Of a DNA stretch of 64,000 bases, positions 45,490-59,200 are shown piece by piece. The position numbers and the translations under genes were made by a program. The notes below the pieces were generated by a model. That model was not told the DNA's origin. It made no database searches and saw nothing but the letters and a program-made list of their open reading frames with translations. The stretch's first letter is position 1, and every line of letters begins with the position of its first letter. Source of the stretch: Echinococcus granulosus (Eukaryota; Platyhelminthes; Cestoda; Cyclophyllidea; Taeniidae); contig NW_020170483.1 in assembly GCF_000524195.1 (NCBI RefSeq), forward strand, positions 150,468-214,467. Direction: 5' to 3'.

Positions 45490-46657
45490 TTCGAGAGGAT
45501 TTTCCTGAAAGCGGTGCAACATCAATCTTTCAGTGATTCATCAATGAACCCATATTTTTTTTACAACGTTTCTAGGCGATACGTTCTTCTGCTACACATC
45601 ACGCCCCCCTTTAAACGCTGCACGAGAAGCTCTTGCAGCTTTGTAACCGAATTAACCTCGCTCCAGAGAGCACAAATTCAAACCACACCCGTCTGGTTCA
45701 TTTGACTGCCAACACCCATGACCCCTTCTAGTTTCGAAAATTGCACAATCATTTTCTGTCTTGCGTATAGGCACTTAATTTTGGCTGTCTTATCAAATAA
45801 GCATTTTGATGCATTGGTGGTTTTCGATTACTAGAATTACATTTCAACGATCGGAAATTCATGTCTATGTAGAAGATCGAAAAGTTTCTCACCGTACTCA
45901 AATGAGATTAGGATGTTTTTCAATTGGTACCAAGCATTAAGTTTTGATAGATAAAGCCCGAAGTTCATAATTAAGCTGCATTATATTACACAAAAAATTT
46001 TGATTCACTGCTAATAGCAGTCAAAAACCAATCAGAATAAAGGTGAGAGAGGGAGATGTAGATACACAGGTATACGTACCGAAAGTAGAAAGAGAGGAAA
46101 GCAGGCAGGCAGGCAAAGTTGGGGCTGAGTGAAATCGTTACACATGCGCAGCTGTTGCTGCCACATTCAAATGCAACAACAATTTAAACGCCTTAAAGTG
46201 CCCAATGACTAGCCTCTACATCGACTGAGGGGATGGAGAATGTGTATGGGCGCCATGATGTGATGCAGAATCTAAAAGATAGAAGAACACCGTACTTATA
46301 TATTTGTGGATACCTTAAGGAAGTGATCTAGCGATAATATTAACGGCGCGGGCTCCTACTTTCGCGATTTCGCGATGCAGCGCTCTTCCCATGCCCGTAG
46401 CTACCCAACCCCACTGTAGAGTAGTCATAATAAAACCTTTTCCATGCTGATACGCTTTAATTCGTCGCCAGGAATGGCTCAGAGCGCAACAGCTATATAC
46501 GCTCGCTTCACAAGGGAATTTAAGGATGCTTGACGTAATCGGTTGGAACCACAGAGACACGAAATGAAAAGAAGTACGAACATTTTTGACATCAAACGCT
46601 GTGAAAATTTCGCAGTAACGAAAGTCAATTAAGGGATTTTTGCCATCATCTTAGAAT

Positions 46658-46663
46658 TTATTT
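46658..46663 (-). promoter_or_regulatory. Candidate MFSD14 polyadenylation signal
   Basis: AATAAA on the minus strand about 210 bases past the MFSD14 stop. It is the first such hexamer I found downstream. Confidence 0.35.
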
Positions 46664-46873
46664 CAATTCCTCTAAAACCACTATAAGGAGACACTAGGAT
46701 AACGCTCAAAATTTAAATAGCTATACGGCTTTTCAAGTCCCCCGTAATTCGGCAGCCAGACTAGTGTCATGAAGCTCGGATATCACCATCCAAAATACCA
46801 TTGCAATATTGCGAATTTGGTCTAAACGAGCAGGATTCACCAAAATTTACGATGCATCGTCAAAGAGAAGTGA

Positions 46874-47249
46874 CTAACCGCCACCAGAGGGGGCGAAGTT
46901 TGACGATTGCGGAAGAGAAAAAGCTTCAGGTTCGTTGCCACCACCACCTCCAGTGACCCCTTCAGAGATTCTGCATGGCACTCGAAAATTGGCCAGGTCT
47001 GCAGCCTCCGTTTCGCGTGTCTGCAGGTCACCAAAGAAGTTGGAACTGGAGGTGGCGATAGTGGATTGGGGCCGGAATGAGTTAGGGCGCTGACGAAAGC
47101 CACTGGAGATCATTCGAAGCAGCGGGTTTGCAAGCTTAGTGTGAGCCTGGAAGAATGTTTGCGCAGTGGTGGTGGGAGGCGGTGTGGGCTGAGTGCGAGG
47201 AATCTTGCTGGCCGAGGGTTGGCGGTGGTGTCGATTGTCTCGAAGGCGT
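46874..47249 (-). CDS. MFSD14: MFSD14 terminal exon, extended tail
   Basis: Encodes 124 residues plus TAG (46,874-46,876). The tail is basic, then Pro/Thr-rich (TQPTPPPTTTAQ), then Ser/Gly/Asn-rich with a GGGGG run. Entry phase 2 fits the previous exon. The other frame stops early. No similarity to the vertebrate tail. Confidence 0.82.
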
Positions 47250-50200
47250 CTGTGAATGGTCCAACAAAGTGTGAGATAGATTGTCTTCTTCCTTTAACAA
47301 ATTTACAGTTCATTTAGTTATTCGTCTATTCAATTATTTGTTGAATTAGTTACCAACTAAACTCCTAACCAACCATGTACTCAAGCATCTTTCCAACCTT
47401 TCATCCAAACACACATCTCCATTAGTGAATGAATTCGTCTTATTTTCATGTCTGGTCACCCATCTGCCCATCTGATGAGCAGTCCAAGCCCTACCATATG
47501 TCCAACTGTTCAACAGCCCACCTATCTATTCATCTGTACCCCCTGATTCAAACATTTATCTATCCAAGCGTCCATCGACAAATTCTACTATATCTCCACC
47601 CTTTCAGCATTCCAGTCACCTGTTCAACCATTCTTCCATATGCCCATCCGTCTAGATATTCAGCCATTACTCCATTGCCCATCCTTCCTTTAAACGACTC
47701 TTTCATCTATCTTTCCACTGAAATATTTACTAATTCACCTGTTTACCGACCCATCTTAGTAAACTAATCAACTCACCCGATAATTTGTAATTTATAATGA
47801 AGGAAAATAAACAATGGCGCACCTTCTTCTGTCGGTGGTATTGGATGCAAATACGATAAAATGGGAATTGGAGGAGGGACACTCCGCCTCCTGATTTGAG
47901 ACGCCAAAACCCTCCACCTCCTCTCCCTCGCAAGCCAGAAGGAGGTTTGCGCTGCTCTCCGAGTTTGAAGATATACCGTGACTCAGATGACGCAAATTAG
48001 CGGGGCTGGCGGTGGAGGCAGGGGTTCCGAAAGCAGTGGTGGGGAGGATAAGATAAGCGTTGTTGTCCGGAATGAGGATGGCTACCAGAATTGCTGAGAG
48101 GGCAAGAAATGCGCCGAATGCGAAGGGTGGACCCGGGATGAATGTCTGTAGTGATTGTTATGAAAAGGAATTTGGTAATCTCAGCTTTGAGATATCATAC
48201 CTCTGTTCGAGACAGGTGAAAGAATCACCAAAAGTTGATGAGGTTTTCGGTATCGGACTAGTCAAAGGCATGCAATTGTTTATATGTATGCATTATAATG
48301 CCAGTGTATTGGAGCGGTAAACTTTGCTGCAATTCCATCTCATCTGCTTCATGGAGCGACCTTACTTCTATTGCAGACATGGAAGCTAAGATAACGCCTT
48401 ATCGTCCGTATTTCTGAAACGATAACTTTAATAGAACGACTACTTGTGTTATTGAAACAGCAGCTAACTCAATGAAGAAGCATTACAGAGTATTCGTTGG
48501 ATTCAAATAGAAGAACACATACCCATACCCGATGAAGCAATTGCAACTGACTCTGGAAGGTCTGGTTCTCACCCGACAGCACTTCATTTTGCCCCGATGC
48601 TAGAGAACCGCCCAAAAGAGATTGGTTCGAGGGCCGGTAGTTCAAGTCCACCTGGGCAGATGACAAGGAAAACAGGAGGACTAAGTTACAATTGTTTGGA
48701 CTCTGACAGGATAGATCTCGCGAGCTGTTTGTGCAGAAAACCTAAATTACCCTTTGGCTAATGCATATTGAGAAGTAACCTGATTGAGTTCCCCTATCCT
48801 CGACCATTGTCAAAAAATGGACAATTTAGGCAACTATTTCATTCTTGGCCAACACACGAGTTAGTAATCGAACGAAGTAAATTCGTCTTTTAGTGAAATA
48901 GAAAAAGCACGTATGTGAAAAATACTATAGGCAAAAATGTGAGAGGTGGAGCTCTAACATCTTTCCTGCGTTGTGGAAAACTAGGAAATACCCAGAATGG
49001 CGGTCAGGTGGCATAAAAAGTTCCAATGAATATGAACAGGATAGGGAAATCTAAAAGTGATTTATTCAATATTCCAATGAAATACGTCCAATTTACAGTT
49101 GCACTTCCTCAAAGGCATGTGGATATTTGGTTATCCCGTCGAAGTCAACAAGATGCATTGGTGGATGATACCGATATTGGGAGGCTTGGATATAGTGCTG
49201 ACTCATCACAATATCATCTTCAATCCTGCCTCGATGGTGAGGTCAATGATTACAAAGATGGACAATTGAAAGGAGGATAAGGTTAATGGCACGATTATGG
49301 CTACACAGAACCATTACCAACCACCAAAAGTATCGACGATCCGCATTGTGATAATGTAGCTAAAATTAACGTACTTATTCCTGGAAATCCAGTTTTTACT
49401 AGTGCATACCTCCACATGAGGTCATCACAGAAGAGGGAATCACCCAAATGCTTTCATGATTGCTAGCATCTTCGTTCAACGCTGACTTCTCTCGTTCAGA
49501 TATTCCACTGATCGCAGATGAGCAGACAAAACAGTGCTAGTAACTTTGCGTGACTTCGATGTGGCTGCCTATGGTACTGTAGACCAAGGTCTTCCTCTCC
49601 ATTAACACAACTTTCCCCCGTTGACTTCGATGGGATAACTAAACGTCAACATGCCTATGAGGAAGCGTAACTGTAAATTAGACGTATTTCATTGAAATAT
49701 TTGAGTAAATCCTTTGTTCTATAAAAAAAGATCGAATCCTCAGTCGGCGGATGCAGAAAGCAATGCGCTATAATTTCTTGGCAGTAGGGGAATAACATTA
49801 GATTACAGGCGCATTGGGAACCGTAAATTCCATAGTTTAGAGCAAATTCACACAACACAGCTCCACGAACAACTGGTTGCCCAAAAAACAACAAAACAGA
49901 AGGAGTGCAGAGGTCTCAAAAGGGCCCACACAGATGCAATAGGAGTAAGGGGGTTGTGGATTTAGTTAGACAAGGGATTTGGATTTTATGTCAAAACTTA
50001 GGAAGAATAGTCTCATTTAGCTAAGGCTAGGCTATTTTGCCTTTTTCTCAAGCTTAGGAAGCTGAAGCAAAACACTGCAGTCGAGAAAACCAAGAAAAAA
50101 GAACACGGAATTTTTTCAATTTCGTATTATAAACCGTCTGAAGACGCAAATGGCTGCAAATAGAGATTTACGGACATTCACAAAAATGACATATTACCAA

Positions 50201-53200
50201 GACAGAGATCCAAACCATGGAGACTCAATTGAGAGTACAAAGAAAGCGATACTGTTGCTAACCAAAAGTAGGCGGCAGTGATGAAGAAGGATTGGAGTTC
50301 CGTTAGGGAAAAAAGGAAAATAAGTTCTGGAACATTGGGACAAAGCAGAACAAAGCTGTAATTTATTCATCCCTTAACACTTGAGAGGAACATTTGTAGG
50401 TACCCGAGGAAGAAATAAAAACACAGGAAAGTTATCTAGCTGCAACCACAAACTTGCATACAATAACAAGCGAAGAAATTACACCACCGCATCAAAATAA
50501 CTGCAAAAGATGGGAAACATTATTGAAAAGAATTGCTGCGGAAGTACATTTCTGAAAGGAATGGGTAGAATTTAATCCCTTGTTAAAATTAAACAATGCT
50601 GACACTTTTAGTCAGGCGCGAAAACGAAAAAGAGCCATAAATGAAGTTGCGGACACTGGGATGTATCAATCTGTATGACGAATCACAGTCACTGTCTGAT
50701 TGGAGTTATAAGATAGCTGGCACAGCTAAATGACAATAGGGCGTCGCCTGTTAGAAAATACAGAAAAAGAAACGAAAAAGAGGAATTTCTTCAAGATACG
50801 AACCACTTCCGATACCTCCTAACACACAAGAACCACAATGGAGAGATTGAAAGGTGCCTCAAGCGACGACGTAACGCTCCGTTATCTCATGATTCCCGAT
50901 ACATATTGATCATACAACAGTGGAAAAGGGAAGCACACAAAGACAGAGGAAGGGGACACCTTTTAAAGGCAAATCATTCCTAACAACTTTTGGCACGCAT
51001 GAGAAACACAGAAGAATTCTTAAAAGAAGGCCTTAAACGGCAAAACTGGGCCATCTTCCGGCTTTTAGGCAATTACCGGTTGCCCAACAGGAAAATAAAA
51101 TTTGCAAACGCCAGAAATTCTTTGAAAGACTGGACATACTCGGCACGTTATAGTCGTCCTGAAAATACCAAATACTTCATCCCGATACCTACCAACCAAA
51201 AAGGTGATTTCAACAAAAGCGGAAGAGAGGACTTCTTTGGGATATTTACCATTCGCAGCACTTTAATCATGGACGAAGAAAAGCAGCACCTCACCTGAAA
51301 GATAAAAAAAATGAAACCATAGACAGCAGGACCAAGACCTCCACAAAGACCGCGGATACCAGTGAGAAGACCCTGCAAAAAAAAAACGACGCAAAATGAT
51401 GAGAAACAGGTGGGTACCGAAAAAAATGCTTGGTTCAGAGCGTCGTGGTGATTAATAAATAGCGAGGGAAATTGAGCTGCCCTTGGTGGAGGAGCTGATT
51501 TTCTTTATGTCTAGGATAAGTTTTTTAAGGTAAATAGAAAATCAAATACAACAATTACGGTTAATTAATATGGGTAAGCGATTTGACTTGTGGATCGACT
51601 AAAATTTAAGGAATTCACATTGCGCGATTGGTCGATGTCTTTTGTCTTATGGTTGGGTTGGATCACCGTCAAAACCTTTTATCACAGCACTTTGTCTTTT
51701 TGATCTATTACAGGAAAATTCGCTAAATAATTAAGGACAAATACTCAAAAGGTGACAAAATGAAGTGATTTAAGCTTTACCAATATGTTTTTATGTGTTT
51801 CAAAGCTAAATTTGAGGCAGATCTGCTAGGCTTGTGTCAGGATGAACCACATAAATAGCGGCATTATTAACAAAAACCTCATGATAGACTAAAACTTCTA
51901 GGTTCGTAGCTTTTCGAAACTCCGTATTTATATATCAGGATTCCTGTGATCGGTGGGCGATCCCAAACAAGTATTTCTAACTGCTCTTACATTGTACCAG
52001 TCGGCAAGAGTATATCCTTGCTGACGATGTCTTCAACTCCAAAAACTCGTTCATGTTTCGATTCTCTGTAAACTACCCTTTAAGATGTCTTGGAACTCAC
52101 GATCTCATTCAATTCTCCTGACTAAACAACGCCACTTACTGAGAGGCTTCATGCAGGCTAATAATCACCCCTAAAGCGAGGTCTAGTAAGGCCAATGTAG
52201 ACATTGCGATACTCATGTTGTTTAAATGTTCATTTCAGAAAGGAGGGGGGCATACTAATCGAAGCCCGTGACTGAGGAAGGGTCAACGTCCCGCAGCCTG
52301 CAGAAAGGTTCCGTGTCAAAACCTCCCTGAATTTGTACCCACTCTCCCCATTCTTTTTATCTAATAAACATGAAGGAAAGAGGAGATCTACGAGGCTCGT
52401 CTTACAATACTACTAATATGCGGAAATAGAATCACCCTCTCTGTCCACAGCATTCGTGCAGGCATACGTCGTGCTCGACGGCAAAGGCGTCCGTATTGAA
52501 AGATTCGTCGCCTGATTGTAATGGTTGTAAACTAGCCAGGATCCAAATCTACGCACACACTACTTTACAACAATTCTACGCTTACGACCACAAATAAAAC
52601 AATACTTTGGAATAAATCGTATCATCGAAATTTCATGTATTTAGACGAAACGGCACTCAAAGTCATACATATCATGTAAAGTCCAATCCATGCTTAAACA
52701 AAGTGGGATTTTGAAAGCAATTTATCTAGAAAATTTTGAAATTTGACGCAGAGTTTTAAATTTACAGAAAAAGGGAAAGTAGTTAGCAAAATTCGATTTT
52801 CCCCAAGTCACCTCAGGATACTTTTCAGGGAGTAAAGCAAAAGTAATGGGACTTTTCGATGGGAAGCCAATTCATCCAATATGATCTTAAATGAACTTAA
52901 TGGCACCGGAAAGTATTTTCACAGTAAAATTAGATTTTCCCGACAAATTAACAACCTCAGGAGATAAGCACAAGTCGAATTAATTTTTCAGATGATAAGG
53001 CAACAAGGTAGAAAATTATTAGAGGGGTGAAAAAGAAGAAAACTTAAAATACAAGATTCATTAGAAAAAATTCCCTAAAGGCTATGCGTAATCCTTTCCC
53101 AACAAGACACCTTTTCGTCTCCATAAGCCAAGAAACAAATGAGGTCTAGCAATCTCGATCCCATTCCTCGCTTTTGCTTCGCATGTGATCCTGCGAATGT

Positions 53201-56200
53201 CTAATGCCAAGAAGCACCTAGGGAGACAGAATGTGAGGACGACGACAAGGCAATGTCTACCTTCTATCCCATCCTAAAGCTCAAGTCTCCTCATGGATAA
53301 GTTTTGCAGTGATATAAGGTATGAGGCACGGACTTTCCCCCAACAGCTCGCCTTCGAATCGCACCCTATCAAGAAAATAGGTCTCAGAAGGAAATGATGT
53401 TTGGTCTTCAAAAAAACCAATCATAGCAAACACTACCGTTTGCACTCAACCACACACAGAAAGCACGCATGTTTTTCAGCAATATAAAGTGGCACCTGTG
53501 TTAGAAGTGTGGAGTGGGTGGTGTGGATAGTGAATCGTTTGAATACAATAAATGGTACGTCTATTGGATTAACAATCTGCTGTCAGTTGGTATGGATGTC
53601 AAAGAATTGTAGCATTACTTACGTTAGAAGGCTGCTGAAAGTTGGCCTTCATTTTTGTTTAATAGATTGGAACATACCTCCTCATTCGTGGGAATAGAGG
53701 GTCCTTCACAGCGCAATATGTCACCACTCTTTGAGTCATTCTCCCTTCGAATTACATCATTTAGTGAAACAATCTAGTTGTGGGTAGTACGTTGTTCCGT
53801 CATCGCGCACCGCATCTTCACCAAATACCATACGAAACGTGTGACAAGGAACTTCTGTGTCTTCGCGGTTAAGATTAATTCGTTTTATGAATCCGACAAG
53901 CTCAAATCACATCCATCACTTTCATTCAACCGGAATTTTATGGTGTGGAAGTTGAAAACAGAAGGAAAGTGGACAGCACAACAAAGAGCACCGTACCGAT
54001 GAAATGCTAAACATCTAGCCAGACTATAAACAATCGCATACATTTGACAGGTTATGACAACTTATTGAGGCGAGTTACATCGTACACATAAGCATACCTC
54101 AGACAAAGGTTGGAAGAATTGATGCCAGAACTCAACAAGAAAGGACAATGACGGCCAAAACATCACAAATTAATTTAAATAACTAAAAGTTGCAAACACA
54201 TTTATTGTCGGACAGCATAAATTCTTCGACACTCGCACAAGACTCCATATAAATGAAAGGACAAAGCCGTCATTACTGCTATTGAGAATTTCCGTCATTC
54301 TCATTTTAAATGTAGTTTCAGCGTTAAATGGTCAGTGAAGAGGGGTGCTTAAGTCGAGACGAAGGCCACATTCCATGTGAATTTGGTTTTCACCAACATG
54401 ACGATCACTCTTTATAACATTTACACATGTAACCAAACGTAAACACACACGACGTTGTCATTTTAATGCGATGGGGAAGTTATTCACGGTTCACCTCCAT
54501 TTAGGTAACTAAGACAGTTTGACAAAGGGAGCGTAAATACCACTCGTACTGCCTAGCATAGTAATTACTTGTGAACCCCTTCACCTTTTACAATCTTCAA
54601 AGAGAAATAAAGTACAACTTTCCACACTCAATCAGAATCAATGCACTTAAGTACCTTAAGAGAGAACATAGGGGAATATCCTCATGTTAACCAATTCTTC
54701 AAAATTAATTTAGATTTCCCATGTTGGTCTAGGAAAATGGTCTAGTTCTACTTGTCAAATAAACTGACGATACTGATATTCGCGAAATTCTCGATTAGAC
54801 GCTAATACATCCCTCCCAGTAAACACCGAGAAATACATCTAGAACATGGTTTGCTGAGCAAAGTGCAGCAATTCTACCCTTTCATTCAAAACAAGAGCAA
54901 TGTTTTCTACAAATAGGCGAAGGAGGATAGGCAGACAAATCGGCAGTCACAAAACAATAGAAAGTGAGTGCTTTCAATAGAAAGCCAATATTCCAGTTGA
55001 AATTGTACCGAAAAAAACAAATATACCTTGGCTGTAAAAAACCATCAATGATGAAACAATATAAGAGTGGGTACAATAAAACCAGGTATTACAACAATCT
55101 ATCCAGATAAGGCAATTTAAGAATATGCACCCACTAAAAAGCGTTGACGCTGCATCAGTTCTATTCAATAAGAATCACTTTCTTATGAGCGTTCGATAAG
55201 CAGGTAACGTGGCGAATGCAAAAAAATAATGCAGAGAATTGAAAAGACGGAAGAAATGGCAGACCCAGGGACATAGGATGTGTAAATAAATAGATCGCAA
55301 ATAAATAGGCGAATAAACGGTGGGTAGGAAGAAAAAGGAGTTAGTGAGAGGAGATAAAACGTGCCTGAGTGAGCCCCTGCTGATCAGCCTTGACGTGGTT
55401 GGAGAGGAAGGCGGAGAGGGCGGGATAGGTGATGCTTCCGAGGCCCGCCACACAGCCCGCTAACCAAAGAATCCACGCGGAGCTGAAGAAACCGAACATG
55501 GCTAGTTGGCAGGCCTCAAAGGCCAGCCCCACGATGATCGCATGCTTCGCCCCCAGGCACGAGATCAGCAGGCCCAGGCCGCAGGTCTATAAGGAAGCAT
55601 TGGGAGAAGGAAGCATCAGATCCCTGTTTTACTACTGAAAAAACGCGTCCTTAAACCAATAAAAAATTGTGGAGTAAAAGGGATACCCAGTTGGTTCAAT
55701 GTGGTCTATTTTCAAAGCCCAGCTTCCGTCAGCTACTTTAACAATGCTATTTGCAGCAATGAATGATCTTGACAATTAATCGCTACATATTAAACGCAAA
55801 TACTCTTTAATCCATTCGTCCAACTGATTACAGTAGATGTTCACAAAGAAGGAGAAGCCTCAAAAAGACAAATCTCTTCGGTAGGCCAAACTTTTAAGTA
55901 GCGGGGTTGGTAAAATCCAGTTACCAAGCATCGTAATAACCACTCTGTACATTTATGTCATGGATAATTTCAGAGCTAAGTACCTTAGAAAGTTTTCCGG
56001 GGTGTTGGACCTAATGCCGTTAATTCATGCTTGATAGAAGAGACGGGTACCCGTTTTCACCATCTCTCATTATCAGTTCGTTGCTGTTCGGGTTAGCCTC
56101 CCTCCCCCCATCATGGCAAGCTAATTTAGAAACAAGATTGACATGCCCTATCAATGTGTGAATTTAGCATGCATCACATTGGATTCACAAAGGGAGCTAA

Positions 56201-59200
56201 GAGGGTGTGCATTAGGCACACCCAAAACCGTTAAAAGGGTCTTGCGGCCAGCACAGGAAGAGGGTTCTATTTTCAACAAAGGAGGAAACGAGGTGACTAA
56301 TTCGGAGCATGACTCCACCTCGTGCCTCCCAGGTGGACACCTTTCATTCCGCCCATACAACAATAACGAAATCCCATTTTTAAACAGTTGTTTTTTTTAC
56401 TCGAAAATGGTTCGCAAGCTCCATTTACCAGTTAAGTCGGTTTAAGATTTCAGCTCTTGAAATGTAGGTGTAGAATTCCGATTCAAGGGGTCCAGCTTCT
56501 TATTAGGCGGTCCCAGATTTCGCAAAACTTTCAGCATAGTTCGATACGATGGATTCTCGGAATTGCTAAATTAATTTATTATAAAGCACATAAAGCCATT
56601 TTCAATCCCCACGCCATAACATTTCGGTTGAATGAATGTAATGGATGTGATTTGAGCTTGTCAGGTTCATGAAACGAAGTAAACTCAACCACGAAGACAC
56701 AGAAGTTCCTTGTCACACGTTTCGTATGGTATTTGGTGAAGATGCGGTGCACGATGACGGAACAACGTACTACCCACAACTAGATTGTTTCACTAAATGA
56801 TGTAATTCGAAGGGAGAATGACTCAAAGAGTGGTGACACATTGTGCTGTGAAGGACCCTCTATTCCCACGAATGAGGAGGTATGTTCCAATCCATTAAAC
56901 AAAAATGAAGGCCAACTTCCAGCAGCCTTCTAACGTAAGTAATGCTACAATTCTTTGACATTTACGCCAGCTGGGAGAAGGGGAAGTTGACTAAATGGGC
57001 GCCTCATGCCGTGCACCAAAGAAAAGTGTAAAGAAATCGGAATATCATTTTGTTGTTCTTCACATCTTCGATTATTGCAGAAAATGCGTTGCGTTTGAAG
57101 GAGTTTGCTGACTGAGCGCTTTGTGATAATGGGACGAAAATTTTTACCAATCCGTTCACTACCTCACAATTCTAGGATGCAGTTTAATTCCCACCATCCT
57201 TGTATGTGACAAATGGGAGAAATTTTTCACCCCGTGAAAGCTTAACCATCGCTACTGCCTAAAACTACCCACCCGATTGCCACTTTTCTTGGCGCTGAAC
57301 AACCAAATGCAAGATAAACGGTTGGGAAGAAAACGCCACAGAAAAGAAGGCGGATGGAGTGAGTGTTTGCTTTAAGCGATAAAATCGCTTATTAAAGGTG
57401 GAATTAGAAGCAAGTTTATTTTGATAAGGAAGGGTGACGGATACAAAAAACTAAGCGACCGGAATAAAAACTAGGAATGTTGCGTATAATGGTGCGCAGC
57501 GGCGGTTAGGCCTGAATTTACCATCAAAAGTCTAGACACACGGTAAACACAAGTACGTTCTGGAGGGAAGCCAATGGAACACGAGAACACAAGAGCACAG
57601 AAACGAGAGGATCTTTTTAAATGAGGTACAAGCACAGCAAATCACATTTTACTGGTCAGCTAAACTAAACTGAAGAGACAGACCACAGTAATAGAAATAA
57701 CGCATTTTTGATGTACAGAAGAGCTGAGAGGATAGAAGAAGCACTAATAGTGTGATAAAGGTCATGATGGGCTGTAATTATGACAACGACCAATCAAATG
57801 CAAAATTTTCTATTAAAAGGACCATGTTTATCATGTAAAAAACCAACTTTTGCATAAAACGGTGAGTTGGTGGTTCTTGTTGCCAGCTTGACTTTCTAAA
57901 AGGAACACTTTAGTGGAGAAAAACCGGAGACAAAACCACTTCCAGCTGCTTTTCAAACCTCACCCTATAGGCTAATTTTTATGTGTTAAAAGAATAAACA
58001 TATACAGTTTTAAATCCTTTAGTAATAAAGTGAGATAGTAACATAGTCCTCATGGCAGTAAAGCCCTTAAAAAGGCAAGGTTGACGCCAGTTTTCCTAGC
58101 ACTTCTAATGAATCAGCCCCTTATGAGAATGTGGTCTACGCATGAGTGGTTAAAGCGCTGCACCTCTACGAACCTCCTTTCCAGCCGAAAAAAAGTGTAC
58201 ATGGAAGGAAGACTTCAGTTAATGCCAAAGTATAATCAACTCGGTGACAGCGCACACATAAGGAAAGAATGCTGGTACGGAGCGCTCCCACATGATCACC
58301 GACACCGATCACAGTTTTGAAGACCAACATCATTACGTGGGTTTGACGACCCGCAAACAAATTAAGTATCGTAAGTAATGTTTCATTGCCGCAGATCAAC
58401 TAACCTGAGCAATGCACGAGAAGAGACCACAGATTGCAATGAAGAGAGCCACGTTCTCCTCGCTGAATCCGATCACCTGGAAGGAAAATGTTATGCAGTA
58501 GAAACACGCAACATTTGAGGTAACATGACAAGAAAAGGCAGAAAAGGAGACTGAGATAAATGATGGGTCACACCTACCACGCAAAAGGTAAGATGGTTAA
58601 TTACCCGCATTCAAAAGTCCCATAATAATGTGAATGAAAGCCTACATAGCGGAATCATGAGTTTTGACTAAGGTAAAACCAATCAAAGCTGCTCTATTAA
58701 ATGCCTTCTGCAACAGACTAGAGGTTATTCAGGAGAATTTTTACCCTATAGTCCCACTATCAACAGTGACATTACGGGTGGTGCGTGGTATGCGTACCCA
58801 TCATTTGCTTTCCTGCTGCTTCAGAACAACTTACGAGCTCACACCGCTCTGGAAACCTTGCGGACATTACAGTAGGTTAGGCCGCGAAATTTCCCCGCAT
58901 CCTGCTTACAGCTCGGATCTCACTTCGAGTTATTTCCACCTACTTTAATTCCAAAAACATTTTATACCTGATTACAAAATGACGCTGGCTATACTAGGTT
59001 GGTTCATCCATACGAATGAATATCTCATTGTCGCAGCTCTCAAGATAAAAGTGTCGTTTGGAATCCTCGAAATTTGTTTTTATTTTGTACAAAATTAAAA
59101 GTTCGGATTGGACATGAAAGGTTCACAATAACTTCCACTTTCAATCTGAAAAAAGCGAGATGGAAGTGAAGTTCAACACAAATTTGTGTCTTGATAAAAA

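Larger units (their letters stand above)
41570..46873. other. Intergenic region and likely VPS50 5' part
   Basis: About 5.3 kb. It must include the VPS50 initiator exon and promoter and the MFSD14 3' UTR, but I could not locate the initiator exon. It holds two microsatellites and one exon-like plus-strand segment at 43,913-43,971. Confidence 0.5.
51373..55364. other. MFSD14 intron, about 4 kb
   Basis: Contains repeat family 2 (53,118-53,350), the left inverted arm (53,599-53,958) and a degenerate tetranucleotide tract near 55,180-55,350. Has the GC donor at its 5' end. Confidence 0.55.
55587..58404. other. MFSD14 intron, about 2.8 kb
   Basis: Contains the right inverted arm (56,602-56,959) and an adjoining mariner relic (56,960-57,170). 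Confidence 0.55.
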
